A stretch of 64,000 bases of DNA from Umbelopsis ramanniana AG. Lineage: Eukaryota > Mucoromycota > Umbelopsidomycetes > Umbelopsidales > Umbelopsidaceae. The notes beneath the pieces are model-generated. The model was not told where the DNA came from. It made no database searches and was given only the letters and a program-made list of their open reading frames with translations. Within the stretch, counting starts at the first letter, position 1. The number at the start of each line of letters is the position of its first letter. The DNA is taken from positions 310,001-374,000 of the forward strand of contig NW_026252100.1 in assembly GCF_025399195.1 (NCBI RefSeq), read 5' to 3'. The position numbers and the translations under genes were made by a program. This document shows, one piece after another, positions 21,956 through 34,292 of this stretch.

Positions 21956-23605
21956 ATGTTGCAAAGTATTGATTGGAACGATAAATCGATCAAAGCGGTT
22001 TCAATTACCGCCGCTACTGCGTTGTCTACTTACGTTCTTTACTCTGTACTTTGGCCCAAAAACCCGTTCGCTGACCTCCCAAAAACCAAATACAGCTCTG
22101 TTCGCTCATTCACTTACGACCCAGCTAAGCGAGATGTAGATATAGAAGAGGAATATCCAAAATTCGAGAGAAGCTCCTATATTGGAAAGCCATCTATTGT
22201 TGTCAACGATATCGACCTTTCACACCATGTCCTTGCACGTCAAGATCGGTACAAACAGGGGCATTTGTTTGGTCGTTCGTTGATGTTTTCTTACACCCAT
22301 CAACTTTTGTTCGGAGGTAGTACATCAGTTGCATTGCTTACTTTATGGTGTTGCTTAAGTCCGGTTACTCATGAGTTTTTCTTTTATTACACTCATCTGA
22401 CGTAGGCGTCAATATCGCGAACTCAAACGGCCACGACTGGAAAATCCGACGAGACGTACTGGTACCTCTCTTTCAAGGTCGTGTCATGGTTCCCGACCTT
22501 TTGCCTTTCATCGTACGCCGATCTCAACAATTAGTAGAGGAAATTAAAACTCACAAAGGCAAACCAATTGACATTGACGAACGTTACGCCACACTCACAG
22601 CAGATGTGATTTGTGAATATCTTTTCGCACAAAGTCCAGGACCAGGCGAGGTCAAATTCGATAATTTTATCAACCCTGCCCAAGCTTTAGCACAGCTCAA
22701 GCTGGCGAATTTATATGCAATGTTTGGATTTAAATCATCTGCGACCCGTGAAATCGAACAAAACTGTGCATTTATTCGAAAAATGATTCACAAAATAAAG
22801 CGTGGAGAGAAACTACGCGAGAATGGACCCCTTACCTTAGCTGAAAAGCTGCTGCAATTCGAACAATATCAAGGACCCGAAGGAGAAGAGCGCCTCATAT
22901 TGGAGTTGCTTATTGTGTTCTTTGCTGGTCATGACACCACTGCTCACTCTATGACGATGCTTACCTATACACTGGCGAAAGAACCAGAATGCCAAAAAAA
23001 GATTCGAGAGGAAGCAAACGAACTCATACCTGATGATGACAGCCTGACTGCCGCCAACCTAGGCAAGCTGAAATATACATCTGCCGCTATAAAAGAGAAC
23101 CTCAGGTTACACCCTGTTATTCCTGAGGTGGCGATAGAATGCCATGAAGACAACACATTGGGTCAATGCCATATCCCTGCTGGGTCTACAGTGTAAGCAA
23201 GTTTTTATATGCCACCCTTTCGCTTATTTGTACCGCGTAACTCACACTCAAGTGCCCTATAGAATATTGCCAGTAGTGCGTTTGCACAGAGATCCCACCG
23301 TTTTCAAGAAACCGCTTTCATTTGAACCGGAAAGATGGCTTCAAGAAGACCTTGATCTTCATTCTGATTTGGAAGCAGTTGGTAGCGGTAAATCCCAGCT
23401 TAGCAAGGCATTTTTCACATTCTCTCAGGGTACACACAGTTGCCTGGGCATGAATTTAGCCTATCTTGAGCTTCGTGTGGTGACTGCTCTACTCGCACAG
23501 AACTTTGACATACAATACCACGGACCTGTACCAGAAATATGTAATGCTCTATTAAGACTGACCGAGGTTCCTCTCATGGAATTCCATGAACTTAAGAGAG
23601 ATTAG
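21956..23605 (+). CDS. Cytochrome P450 monooxygenase, tandem copy 1
   Basis: Three exons: 21956-22316, 22406-23192, 23263-23605; 496 residues. A hydrophobic N-terminal anchor (about residues 12-30) suggests an ER membrane protein. Seen: I-helix oxygen-activating AGHDTTAHS (about 293-301), K-helix KENLRLHP (ExxR), PERW block, and heme loop FSQGTHSCLGMNLA with Cys near residue 443. His replaces the usual Arg two residues before the heme Cys. It is complete, with no broken motif. Substrate unknown. It belongs to a same-strand array with the next two genes and shares their intron positions. The family looks Mucorales-type (CYP509-like by memory), but I cannot assign it firmly. Confidence 0.92.
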
Positions 23606-24049
23606 ATTGCAAGTTAATGCTATATAGTTAAATTATGAATAAAATGAGATATGTACTACTTCTATTGTTTGATGGTAAGGCTCTGCAGTGTCTTATTTCT
23701 GAAGTTAATGACTGAGTGTACCATCAAGTTACTATGAATAGAAAAACAATTGGTATTGAGTTCATTGACATTTTTTGGCTCTAATTCTGATTTCTATGGA
23801 ATCTTCTAAACGGCCATTATCGCTTCCATGGCTATCTAACTGTTAAGATTATTAGATGCACCATATGCAAAGTTGCCGCCGTAAGATCCATACAGTCGCA
23901 GGGCCCTAGTGCATTTGTTGCCAACGTCTTCCGTTATACTGCAAGTTTTTGGTGTAACAGGCTAGAAGGTTAAAAGGCAGTGAAGGAAATGTGAGACAAA
24001 ATACCAAAAAAAAAAAATTACCCTGCCAAATGCTGACTTAGTCTTCCTC
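23606..24049. other. Intergenic spacer between P450 copies 1 and 2
   Basis: 444 bp, AT-rich, with an A-run just before the second P450. No ORF or element recognised; presumed 3' UTR and promoter. Confidence 0.6.
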
Positions 24050-25676
24050 ATGCTGGCCGGATCCCATTCAAATGAGCCTTTCATCAAGGCCGCTTCCATA
24101 ACTGTTGCCACCCTTCTGTCGGGGTACGCTCTGTATCGCCTTCTAGCTCCCAAAAGCACTTTTGACCACTTGCCAAATTCGACGTTTGTTGCGCCGCATT
24201 CCTATATATATGACCACAAGCAACGCGAGCAAGACATCTACGAGGAATATCCGCCGTTTGAGACAGTCATGATTGCAGGATCAAAGGCGTTACTTGTTAA
24301 TGATCCCGAGTACGCCCATCAGGCACTACTACGACAGGATAGATATAAGCCGGGACATCTCTATGGACGGTCGCCACTCATTTCATCTTTCCATAGTGTT
24401 TTGATCGGAGGTAGTTAAGGAAGAAGAACAGAAAAAGAGACAGTCTCTAAGAGAAAAGTTACTAAATGACGGATTTATCCTTTAGGTGCTAATATTGCAA
24501 ACGCTGCCGGAGAAGACTGGAAGCACCGAAGAGATGTGCTTGTGCCTCATTTTCAAGGTCGCGTTCTGATCCCGGAACTTTTCCCTTTCATTTTGAGATC
24601 TACAATAGACTTGGTTGAGGAAATAAGAACTCATGACGGTAAAGCAATTGACATGGATGAACGATTTGTGACACTGACAGCCGATATCATATGTGAATAT
24701 ATTTTTGGTGGAGTTCCTGATGATGGCCATCTCGTATTTGATAACTTCAGTAGGCCAGCGGCTGCCATTGCCACCATCAAATTGAAGCATATTCTAAAAT
24801 TATTCGGCATCAAAGGGAAATCTTTGCTTGAAATCGAACGAAATTCAGAGATCATTCGCGGTGTTATCCGTGGCGTGAAGCGCGGGGATCGCAAAAGACG
24901 TAATGGTTCACCTACGTTGGTAGAAGAAATGTTAAAGCTAGAAGAATTTCAAGGTCCTTCAGGAGAAGAACGTCTGGTGCACGAGCTACTCATTATGATC
25001 ATGGCAGGACACGATACCACCGCTCATTCTCTCACTATGATCGTCTATGTCCTCGCCCTCCATCCCGAGTGCCAACAAAAGATCAGAGAAGAAGTGAATG
25101 CCATCATTTTTGACGATCAGGGTATTACTGCCAGTGACATGGGGAAATTGAAATACACGTCTGCCGCTATTAGAGAGAGTATGCGTTTGCATCCAGTCCT
25201 CTCTTCTCTTTTATTACATGCCTACGAGGATACTTCTCTCGGTAATATTCAAATTCCAAAGGGATCAACTATGTAAGTGATTTGAAGCCGTATGTCTTGT
25301 AGTCGAACGTATCTAATCTAGACTGCTTTGCAGAGAGATTCCCCAAGTTCGCATTCAGAGGGATCCTGAAATATTCAAAAAGCCACTGGCCTTCAAGCCA
25401 GAACGCTGGTTACAGGAAGATTTAGAGCTTCAAGGAGATATCGAGAAGGTCCATGGTGGCAAATCTCAAATGGCCAATGCGTTCTTAGCCTTCTCTCAAG
25501 GAACCCATAGTTGCCTTGGTATGAACTTGGCTAATCTTGAGCTTCGTGTAGTCACAGCTCTCCTGGTCAAAAACTTTGATATTCGATATAATGGTCCTGT
25601 TCCCGAACAGAAAGGCTTCATCCTTAGAGCGAAGGATAGCCCCTTAATTGAAATGCATCCTCGTATGTCAGACTAA
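24050..25676 (+). CDS. Cytochrome P450 monooxygenase, tandem copy 2
   Basis: Three exons: 24050-24410, 24486-25272, 25334-25676; 496 residues, with exon lengths (361, 787, 343 nt) identical to copy 1. An N-terminal membrane anchor precedes the catalytic domain. Seen: AGHDTTAHS in the I-helix, RESMRLHP (ExxR), PERW, and heme loop FSQGTHSCLGMNLANLELRV. The protein closely parallels copy 1 along its length, so the two look like the most recent duplicates in the array. Intact; substrate unknown. Confidence 0.92.
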
Positions 25677-26090
25677 GCGCTACGTCCTACTTATTATCAT
25701 AATTAAATATCAGTCGCTCGACACTTTAATCCGCGACGTTACTGGTTTAAAGTTATGGATAAGTTGTACTGCATATTATAATGATTGCAACATCCTCTAT
25801 AGACTTGTCACACCTTTGATCGTACAAAGCAGATCGAAACGACTGGTTTCACCTCATGCGTAACAATGCTTTTATATAACTTTTTCTCAGACATTCACGA
25901 ATGAGTGCCGATAACCGGAAGTCAAAGCACTGATATACTGTGGCCAACCTACGCCTTTGATCAGACTTTTTTGCGGCCAATGCGTTGCCATTTTGCCCAT
26001 TGCTAAGGTTCTGTGTAACGTGCATGTACAAAGAGAAATGCACTATAGTTTGTTACATGGATCACGGAGGTACGACCAGAGTTCTTCGCT
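25677..26090. other. Intergenic spacer between P450 copies 2 and 3
   Basis: 414 bp with no supported gene or repeat; presumed 3' UTR plus promoter. Confidence 0.6.
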
Positions 26091-27751
26091 ATGCTGAAAG
26101 ACTTCGTGCAGCACGATAAAGCGATTCGGTTTGCGGCGGCATCCATTGCTGTAGCGGCTGCCTATATTGCCATATCAAGGGCAATGAGAAATCCGTTTCC
26201 AGGCGTTCCCAAGACAAATGCTAACCTTCTCGACATGCCGCTGTATGATCGCAAGAAGCGGGATGAAAAAGGTGAAATGTTACCGCCGTTGGAACAGTTG
26301 AACGCTTTGGGGACTACTCTGATTGTCGTCAATGACCCTAAGCTGGCTACCAGCGTACTGGTGGAAGGTCAGAACAAGTACCTATCGGGCCATAAAGTCG
26401 GGCGTTCACCCGTCATGGCAGATTTCCACTCCATGTTGATCGGAGGTGAGTGAAACACATTGTAATCGTAGGAAATGTGGATTTAGGTTGCTAATGATCG
26501 CTGCACGTATTGTCCTGCATACCTCATTAGGTGAAAATATTGGCAACGCAAGAGGAGAGGGCTGGAGGTGGCGTCGTGACGTGCTTGTTCCTCAATTTCA
26601 GCCGCGAAAGCTGGTTTCCCAGGTCCTGCCTTCAGTTATCCAAAAATCCAAGGACTTAATTGATCATGTCAAGGCGCATAATGGAAAACCAGTTGATATT
26701 GATAAATACTTTGTGGAATTAACGGGAAACGTTATTTGCGAGTATCTCTTTGGTGAAGTTCCTCAACCAGGGGAGGTCGTTTTTGATAATTTTCGAAGGA
26801 CCGACGTGATTTTTCTGTCAGTCATGCTGCGGCCGATCTTTCAATTCTTTGGCTTGAAGGGACCCGGAGGGCGGGAAATCAACAACAATAGAAGATATGT
26901 TCAGCGCATGATGGATAAAATAAGAAATGGAAACGGTCAGCGGCCGGATGGATCCCTTCCGTTGATGGGGCAGCTCATGGGACTCAAGGTTTATCAGGGC
27001 AAACAAGGCGAAGAGCATCTCATCAACGACATGCTGCTTATGATTTTTGCTGGCCATGACACCACCGCTCATTCTTTAACCTATCTGGTCTATGGTCTCA
27101 CACAGGAGCTCAGCGTGCAAAAAAAAATTCGAGAAGAGGTTACAGGACAATTGCCAGACCTTGATGCCGTCACGCCGTCCTCCCTTACAAAATTGACCTA
27201 CACTTCGGCAGCCATCAAGGAAAATATGCGAATTCATCCACCTGTCACTGTTGCTATGCATGAAGCCTATGACGATGTAATGATTGACAAAACCTTGGTT
27301 CCCAAGGGCACTACCATGTAAGCCTATCTACCCAATTAAGCCGAACGCATGGGCCACCATCACAACCAATATAGCTAAAACACCCATTTTGAACATTTTG
27401 CATTGTTACAGAGTCATATCTACTGCACGCATCAATCAACATCCTGAAATATTCAAACAACCTATGGCATTTTTGCCGGAACGATGGTTAGACGAGGATG
27501 AAGATATGTTTAACGACCTCGACGCCAATGGCAAAGACAAAGGTCTGATGAACTCAACGTACTTGACATTTTCCAAAGGCACCCATCTGTGCCTGGGCAT
27601 GAATCTTGCCTATCTTGAGATGCGCATCGTAATAGCCTATCTTGTCACACACTTTGATATCACTTATGATGGACCTATACCTAAGACAGTTGGCATGATC
27701 GTCGCTCCCGAAGATGAAATTCTATTCAATTTCCAGCCGATCAATGAATGA
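26091..27751 (+). CDS. Cytochrome P450 monooxygenase, tandem copy 3
   Basis: Three exons: 26091-26445, 26531-27317, 27412-27751; 493 residues. The central exon is again exactly 787 nt and both introns have the same phase as in copies 1 and 2. Seen: N-terminal anchor, AGHDTTAHS, KENMRIHP (ExxR), PERW, and heme loop FSKGTHLCLGMNLAYLEMRI. It is visibly more diverged than copies 1 and 2 in the N-terminus and substrate-recognition regions, suggesting an older duplication. Intact; substrate unknown. Confidence 0.92.
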
Positions 27752-28045
27752 AACTATTAATTCACATACAGAGGACCACGAGCTTGCTTAGTCCATACAT
27801 CCAACTTTTTTGCTTTAGTTTTTGCAGATATTGACTATATCTAGCACCAGTAAATTCACAGAATAAAGAATAAATGCTCGCTTCTAAGGAACAATGGTAT
27901 TTTTTGGATTCAAATTACTGAGTTGAAACAATCGTACGATACAACAAGAGGGTAGAGACGGCTCAGGTAAGGCGGCACATGAATATACAACACAGTTTAA
28001 TATGAGTTTTACATTGGTAAAGATTCAATAACATCACAGCCAACA

Positions 28046-29296
28046 CTATTGCATTGCACACCAAGAACCCCCACCACTAATTGCACTTTTGATAGAACCG
28101 AGGGCGCTACGGACACTGGTTATAATGAAACTTGACTTTTGATCTTCACCGGGAGTGGACATGATCTGATGAAACCAACCGCAGGTGAACTTTCTGTTAC
28201 CGCGGTCTTTTTCCAATTGCTCTACAGCGTTGTAGAGTTCCTGAAGATGTCGCTGAGCATAAGCATTGTACCTTATGCGCTGGGTGGTGAGAAAGACCAT
28301 GGGAGGATCGAACGTTCGCTTGTCCAGTTTGAACACTCTTCGGAGTTCACTCACGAAACCCTCTACAATACAATCACAGTGAGTTGAAGGTTTCTCTGAG
28401 AGGGAAAAAAAAAAAAGAAAAAAATTTCAGGTCATAGAAGATGTTAATTACCGTTGGGATCTTCTAATACATCGATGTTATCTTCAAGGAGATCTCTGAT
28501 ATTCTCATCGACATGCGTAAACACCAGAATGACATATTTCCAGAATTCTCGGCCGAGCAGCTGCTCAAACAAGTTCAACATGTTTTGGGTATATGCGTCC
28601 AATCTATTTAAAAAGATGCGTCGGTTCAGAAAATTGAGAATTATGAAACAAATTTGATCGGCCCTCACTGGTCTTACCTGGTATCATTGATATTAAAAAC
28701 CAGCAAAAATGCGCTAACACCGAACGAAAGACTTTTGAAGTAGCGAACGCATTCTTGCATGTTCTCTCGGTCGCGAACTGATGAATCGCACATACCGGGA
28801 GTATCGATGAACTGGCAGTACCGAGAGATAGGAGGGTTGGCCCAGGGTCGCAGGACTGATTCGACATGCTTCGTAATGGGCTAAGACGAAAAGGTCAGAC
28901 ATTGCTGTATTCAATACAGGGCTGGGCTGGGTGTGCTTACCTCTGCACCTCTTCCAGTTCGATAGATTTGTTCATCGCAAATGGCGTTGAGCAGACTGCT
29001 TTTGCCGTTGCCCATGGCACCGAGGCATGATAAAACTAAAGTTTTGGGATCGCTAGCATAAAATGTGTCATACGAAAGCTCGGTTGTGTTGGCTCTTCCT
29101 GCAAGCATTTCGTCTGTAAAGAAAAACGGAGCATTCGAGAAACTCCCAAGCCGCTGCTTTTCAAAAAGCTCACATCACAGCCTGTACCACCACCGTTGAA
29201 AGAGTCCCCCAAGCAAATTTTCTCCGGCAAATCCTTTAAACTTATGTTTAACGATGATAGGGAAGCTTGGCGAACCATTCCGTTTCGCGGTGTCAT
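28046..29296 (-). CDS. AIG1/GIMAP-type GTPase with C-terminal CaaX box
   Basis: Five exons in transcript order: 29296-29179, 29113-28941, 28880-28678, 28603-28452, 28362-28046; 320 residues. GTPase motifs: P-loop GAMGNGKS (71-78), DTPG (123-126) and THVD (194-197, a G4 variant). The spacing and the lack of a small-GTPase core fit the TRAFAC AIG1-like group. The last four residues are CAMQ, a plausible farnesylation CaaX signal, so membrane attachment is inferred. The first splice junction (29179/29113) uses a weak GTGATG donor, the only one that keeps frame, so the region around residue 40 is less certain. AIG1-type proteins are known from plants and animals; the fungal role is unknown. It is convergent with P450 copy 3, 294 bp away. 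Confidence 0.82.
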
Positions 29297-29770
29297 TTTC
29301 CATGGGACAATGCAACGAGCGAGCTTTCATAGACAAAGCTGAGGTTCAGCAGCCGTCAAAGTGAAAAAAGGCAAATATGCAACGCAATCATTTTTGCCAA
29401 TTTTTCATTTCCCTGGACTTCCCTTTCATTTCCCATTACCTTGTTATTTGTTTTTCTTTGCAGTCTTGCTGCGCAATTGTCTGGAAGTCATCAGCGAAGA
29501 AACGTAATCGGAAGATGATGACAAAAAACCCCTCATGCAGAGCATTTCCTCTTGCAGAACGTGCAATCAATCCTGCTGCGCCGCGTATTCAACATATTGC
29601 AGTAACATTGGTCAGGGCCAAGACGTCAGGGTTGACCGGCGATAAGCTTAGTTGAGGTTGGGCATGCTTGGCGTCGTCATGAAGTGGAATAAAAATGGGG
29701 ATTTATGGCCATCCGACGTCTTCATTTTATTAACATTACAATAGCTGTGTTGTTTGGAAATGAAATTACT
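29297..29770. other. Intergenic stretch, nothing recognised
   Basis: 474 bp between the AIG1 GTPase start and the TRP1 stop. A plus-strand open frame at 29377-29655 shows no motif. Expected to hold the GTPase promoter and the TRP1 3' UTR. Confidence 0.55.
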
Positions 29771-32038
29771 CTAAACTTTGACCGATTTGGCGTTGGCTAT
29801 AAACGCTTTGATTTTATCAAGATCCTTCACTCCATCGGTTTCTACTCCGCTGGACACATCGACAGCCCAGGGACTAACTGCCACCACAGCTTCGGCAACA
29901 TTGTCAGGAGTCAATCCACCAGCAAGAAGAATAGGGAAGTTGTTGCTAGAAGGTGCCTCGACGACAGTTCGAGCAATGGACCAATCAAAGCTAATGCCTT
30001 GTCCACCTTGGTTTTCAGCACTAAGGTGAGGGACCTTGGCATCCAAAAGAGCAAGTGCATTGTAGCCAGGTTGAGTGATATTGGGTATTTGCATAGTGGA
30101 GAATGTATCCGAGTCAATGTGGAAGGCCTTGATGGTGGGTACAGGTAGGTAACGAGAGATATCAGGAGACTCGGTACCGTGAAGTTGAATGAAGTCTAAG
30201 TTCAAGGTCGTAGCGACATGGTTCATGTGTTCGACAGATTGGTTCAGGAACACACCAACGAACAAGGGCTTTTTGGAGGCTTTTTCAACCAATCGTGCGT
30301 GGGCTGCAAACCAATCGCGAGGAAGCTGGTCATCGTCCACATTGGCCTGATCGGTGGTGGTCAGGGGGCGTTTTTCTCGTACAGCTTTTATGATGTTGTG
30401 CGCATCCTCAATGGAGACTTGTCGCTTTGATTTGGCAAATATTAATCCAATAAAGTCCGCACCTGCTTCTGCTGCTGTTAATGCTGCTTCAACGGTCTTA
30501 ACACCGCAAATTTTGACAAGCGGTGCTTTCTGAACACATTTGTTGGCAGATGACTGCTCGTCTGATTTCTTTTCTAATCCCAAAAGGTCGGCGACGAATT
30601 TCTTGGGGTCCTCTGCGCGCATCAATGACTCACCAACAAGGACAGCACCAACACCTTGTTCAACGTAGATTTCAACATCTTTGCGTCCAGTAATACCGCT
30701 CAAAGCAGCAAGGACAGTGCCTTCAGGAACCATTTCAGCGAGACGAGACGTTGTTTGCATATCAACGTCAAAGTTGTGAAGGTTGCGGTTGTTGACACCG
30801 ATGACTTTAGCACCAAGCGCCAAGGCTCGGCTCATTTCCTCATCATTATTAACTTCAACAAGAGGTTCCATACCCAAGGATTTTGAGAAGTTGTACAGTT
30901 CCTTGAGGAGGGAGTCATTCAACATGGCGACAATGAGCAAAACGGTATCAGCACCATAGAGTCGTGCTTCCAGAATTTGATAGGTGTCGAGAACAAAATC
31001 TTTTCGAAGAATAGCAGGTCGATTAGGAATGGAGGCGAGAGCATCTCGAACAAGTCGCATATCCGTCAATGAACCACGGAACCACTTGGGCTCAGTCAAC
31101 ACTGAGATGACGTTGGCGCCAGCTTGGGCATACTTGATAGCTTGCTCTGCGGCGTTGACAGTAAGATCAATGTTACCCTTGGAAGGAGATGCTCGCTTCA
31201 CTTCAGCCATCAAGGCGAGAGGAGACTGCTTAACGCGGGCAACGAAGTCAATCAACGGAGGAGCAACATGCAAGGCGATAAGTTTTCGAAGATCCTCAGG
31301 AGATTGACCAGGAATAGCCTTTGCGGCATCAACATCCAAAGCACGTTGTTGGTAGATTTTGTTGAGAACAGATGGCTTAGCCACTTGAGCCTTGGCTTCA
31401 GCAACTTGGCCGTTCACAGGTTTAGGTGGTGTAACACCAGATTCGAGATTATCCTTCCAGAGACCGCTCTTCATGTTGAGGAAGTTTTGAATCATAGTCT
31501 TTCCATATTCGCACAAAATACTTTCAGGATGGAATTGGACACCTTCGATGACATATTCTTTGTGGCGAACCGCCATGATGATGCCATTGTCAGTGCGAGC
31601 AGTGACTTCCAAATCGTCAGGCACAGTGTCTACCACACCAGCAAGGGAGTGATATCTTGTGACGTTGATGTTTTGTGGGACAGTTTTGAAGATACCCTTG
31701 GCGTCATGACTAATGCTAGAGATCTTGCCGTGAAAGATTTCGCCAGCATAAGAAACCGTTCCGCCAAAGACTTCAAACATACATTGTTGGCCAAGACAAA
31801 TACCAAAGATAGGGATCTTTCCAGCAAAGTGACGGATAGCAGCTCGAGAAACACCGGCATCAGTGGAAGGATGGCCAGGCCCTGGAGAAATGACAATGTT
31901 GCGAGGATTGAGAGCTTCAATCTCTTCGACGGTGATTTTATCGTTACGGAACACAACTACATTGGCACCCAGGGAAGAGAAGTATTGGTAGACGTTCCAA
32001 GTGAAACTGTCGTAGTTGTCAATGAGAACCGTCGTCAT
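29771..32038 (-). CDS. TRP1: Trifunctional anthranilate synthase GATase / IGPS / PRAI
   Basis: A single exon of 755 residues, an unusual case of an intronless gene here. Domains in order: glutamine amidotransferase (1 to about 200) with [13 protein letters not shown] (catalytic Cys81) and GVQFHPES; indole-3-glycerol-phosphate synthase (about 225-490) with [21 protein letters not shown] and RKDFVLD; phosphoribosyl-anthranilate isomerase (about 505-755) with [14 protein letters not shown] and [10 protein letters not shown]. This G-C-F fusion is the filamentous-fungal TrpC/TRP1 type and covers three functions of tryptophan synthesis in the cytosol. The start at 32038 is fixed by the conserved N-terminus. 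Upstream lie a CACGTG box and Gcn4-type sites, so control by amino-acid starvation is inferred. Confidence 0.97.
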   Translation of the reverse strand: MTTVLIDNYDSFTWNVYQYFSSLGANVVVFRNDKITVEEIEALNPRNIVISPGPGHPSTDAGVSRAAIRHFAGKIPIFGICLGQQCMFEVFGGTVSYAGEIFHGKISSISHDAKGIFKTVPQNINVTRYHSLAGVVDTVPDDLEVTARTDNGIIMAVRHKEYVIEGVQFHPESILCEYGKTMIQNFLNMKSGLWKDNLESGVTPPKPVNGQVAEAKAQVAKPSVLNKIYQQRALDVDAAKAIPGQSPEDLRKLIALHVAPPLIDFVARVKQSPLALMAEVKRASPSKGNIDLTVNAAEQAIKYAQAGANVISVLTEPKWFRGSLTDMRLVRDALASIPNRPAILRKDFVLDTYQILEARLYGADTVLLIVAMLNDSLLKELYNFSKSLGMEPLVEVNNDEEMSRALALGAKVIGVNNRNLHNFDVDMQTTSRLAEMVPEGTVLAALSGITGRKDVEIYVEQGVGAVLVGESLMRAEDPKKFVADLLGLEKKSDEQSSANKCVQKAPLVKICGVKTVEAALTAAEAGADFIGLIFAKSKRQVSIEDAHNIIKAVREKRPLTTTDQANVDDDQLPRDWFAAHARLVEKASKKPLFVGVFLNQSVEHMNHVATTLNLDFIQLHGTESPDISRYLPVPTIKAFHIDSDTFSTMQIPNITQPGYNALALLDAKVPHLSAENQGGQGISFDWSIARTVVEAPSSNNFPILLAGGLTPDNVAEAVVAVSPWAVDVSSGVETDGVKDLDKIKAFIANAKSVKV

Positions 32039-32142
32039 GGTAAGTTGAAGCGGTTAGGATGGTGGTAGAAACGCTAGGTTTTGTGTCGGCTTTGTCCGAA
32101 TTGAAAAAAAATTGGGTTCCATTCCACCAAATTTAAGATGCG

Positions 32143-32148
32143 CACGTG
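32143..32148. promoter_or_regulatory. CACGTG E-box in TRP1 promoter
   Basis: A perfect palindromic CACGTG about 105 bp before the TRP1 ATG, next to the TGACTCA site. It fits a Cbf1/Pho4-type bHLH site; use in vivo is inference. Confidence 0.45.
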
Positions 32149-32153
32149 ATCTG

Positions 32154-32160
32154 TGACTCA
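32154..32160. promoter_or_regulatory. Gcn4/CPC1-type site TGACTCA in TRP1 promoter
   Basis: A perfect TGACTCA lies about 116 bp upstream of the TRP1 start, with partial sites TGACGT at 32173-32178 and TGACTC at 32183-32188. Tryptophan genes in fungi are classic targets of general amino-acid control through this element. Confidence 0.65.
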
Positions 32161-32471
32161 ACTCATAGATTTTGACGTGCGATGACTCTTGAGACCCTGC
32201 ACACAACAGCTGAACGAACAACATTGATAATGGCTTCTGTGAATAAGACACAGGTATAAATAGCGATTAAATTAAAAAGGAATGTAAAAAAAAAAAAGGA
32301 AAGGGAAATTTCACATTGAGGAAAAAACGTAAGGAAACAAAGCAAAAAAAATAATGGAAAATAGAGGACAAGGGCGAAGCAAAACGACGACAGATAAGGC
32401 GCAGTAGTGGTGGAGGGTAAGGAGGCGGTACAAAATATTAGTAAATTTGATATGAGTGAATTGAAAATTGT

Positions 32472-34292
32472 CTAAGCACGAGGAGTGAAGCTCATGATAC
32501 ATCCATCAACAGGGTAGATGGTTGCGAAGATGCTATAAAAAAAATATGTATAATTTAGTTGATGTTTCAACACCCCACTCGAGAATACTTTCAAATTTCA
32601 ACTTACGAGATTTTGTCACTGTCCTTGGTTCGGTGGTGAACGAAATCAAGTTGCATGGAGGCTTGAGCGACAATGCCAATCAAATGCAAAAAGGCATACT
32701 CCTTTCCGAGGCAGTGATGTGGTCCGTTACCGAATACCATAAAGTTCTTAGGGTATTTCTCGGCATGGCCCTCAGGACCCCAGCGGTCAGGATTGAATGA
32801 TTCGGGTTCAGGGTATGCAACAGGGTCGTGGAGAGCAGGATAAGTGGTAGGGATGACCATGGCACCCTTGGGTACAGTATAGTTATCATTGATAGGCCAG
32901 TCCTTCTTGGTCTGGTAAGGAATCATCAAAACTGGTGGGCGAAGACGAAGAATTTCTTTGACGACTTGACGAGTATAAGTCATGGATTCTAAAACGTCGA
33001 TAGTCAACTTTCCATTGACATCATCACCACGAACAGCAATCTGCTCTTCACGGACGCGAGCGAGAACGTCGGGGTGGTCAGCCAAAAGTTGGAATGCCCA
33101 GGTCAAAGCGGAAGATGTGGCATCTTGACTGGCGAACAAAAATGTCAAGATGGTAAGAGCAATTTCACGGTCACCGAACATCTTTCCTCCCTTAACCTGA
33201 TCCTCGTTCATGGACTTAATCCAAGCGTCCATCATGCAAGTGACACCACCTCCAGCTGACAAACGCTTGCGGCTGTCTTGGACGCCAGCAATGAAGTGAT
33301 GGACAATGTATTGACGAGCTCTCATAGCCTTCCAAACTTTGGTACCAGGGAAAGGCCAGGGGAAGTTGACAAGCTCGAGGGCAGCGGTAATATCAAAGTA
33401 TTTTTGAGAGATGGTTGAGCAGACCTCGTCACTAAGGAAATCGCCGAGGAAGACGCGAAGAGAAGCCTCCATGTTGAGCTCACGGAATCTCCATTGATAC
33501 TGCTCGGACTTGCCATCCAAAGCCAACCACTCCTTGAAGTGCTTGGTGTATACTCGGTCTTGAATAGGGACATAGATACTGGATAAGACTGGTATTAGGT
33601 TCTACTCTGCTGATGTTTCGGCTTATCGTCCCCTATCACCGACCAAAAAAAACCCCCCCCCTTCCCGAAAAATGACAAATGTAAAAATTTCCTTACCCAA
33701 GAGCCTTGCGAGTGAACAAAACGTTCAATCCCTTGCGGTATTCAACGTGCTCCTTTCCTTCCATGAAAACCCAATTATCAGCGCACAAAATAGTGCGCAT
33801 GGAGTCAACAACGGTGGGAACGACATAAACAGGGGAGTTGAGGATCTTGCGGCTGAGCTCGCAGGTCGAAGCAATAACGACGAAGCTAAGGTTTTGAATT
33901 TTTTTTTTGGGAGAGAAAGCAGTCGTCGGTCATTAAAAAAATATTCAGGCCCATGCTTGTCTCACATTTGTATCCTTTGCTTACCGGTCAAACACACCGA
34001 CGCAAGACAGCTCTCCGCTCTTCCACTTGGAGAGATAGCCTTCAAAAGTAGGGTTCATAGAATCCATCAATGCACCGATGATAGGGATTTTGTACTTGGG
34101 GCCAGGAAGGTTTTGCTTCTTCTTCAAGTAGACATATTGTTCGTAAGCAAACAGTCCAACAAGCGTGGTGACAACGACGGCGGTGGTAGAAACACCACTG
34201 TTGGGACCTGTATTTTTCTGGAAGAAAGTCTTAACGGCACTCTGGGCAGCCTTGAAGGCATGGTTATCAAAACTACATGAACGAGATGTCAT
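32472..34292 (-). CDS. ERG5: Sterol C-22 desaturase, CYP61 (ERG5)
   Basis: Four exons in transcript order: 34292-33985, 33885-33697, 33578-32607, 32532-32472; 509 residues. An N-terminal membrane helix (about 31-50) is followed by the [12 protein letters not shown] hinge. Seen: [11 protein letters not shown] in the I-helix, KEILRLRPP (ExxR), NPDRW, and heme loop [14 protein letters not shown] with Cys near 454, all typical of CYP61. The enzyme introduces the C22-C23 double bond of ergosterol in the ER. The last exon codes only about 20 residues. It lies tail-to-head with TRP1, 433 bp away, and is not part of the P450 array upstream. Confidence 0.95.

Larger units (their letters stand above)
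32039..32471. other. Spacer between TRP1 start and ERG5 stop
   Basis: 433 bp that hold the TRP1 promoter with the sites listed separately and the ERG5 3' UTR, including A-rich runs near 32286. No gene. Confidence 0.6.

Noticed and set aside
31124-32068. 314-codon open frame on the plus strand
   Set aside because: It is the antisense shadow of the TRP1 coding region, has no motif, and TRP1 on the other strand is certain.
21956-34292. P450 array plus AIG1 GTPase, TRP1 and ERG5 as one secondary-metabolite cluster
   Set aside because: No backbone synthase, transporter or dedicated regulator is present, and TRP1 and ERG5 are primary-metabolism genes.
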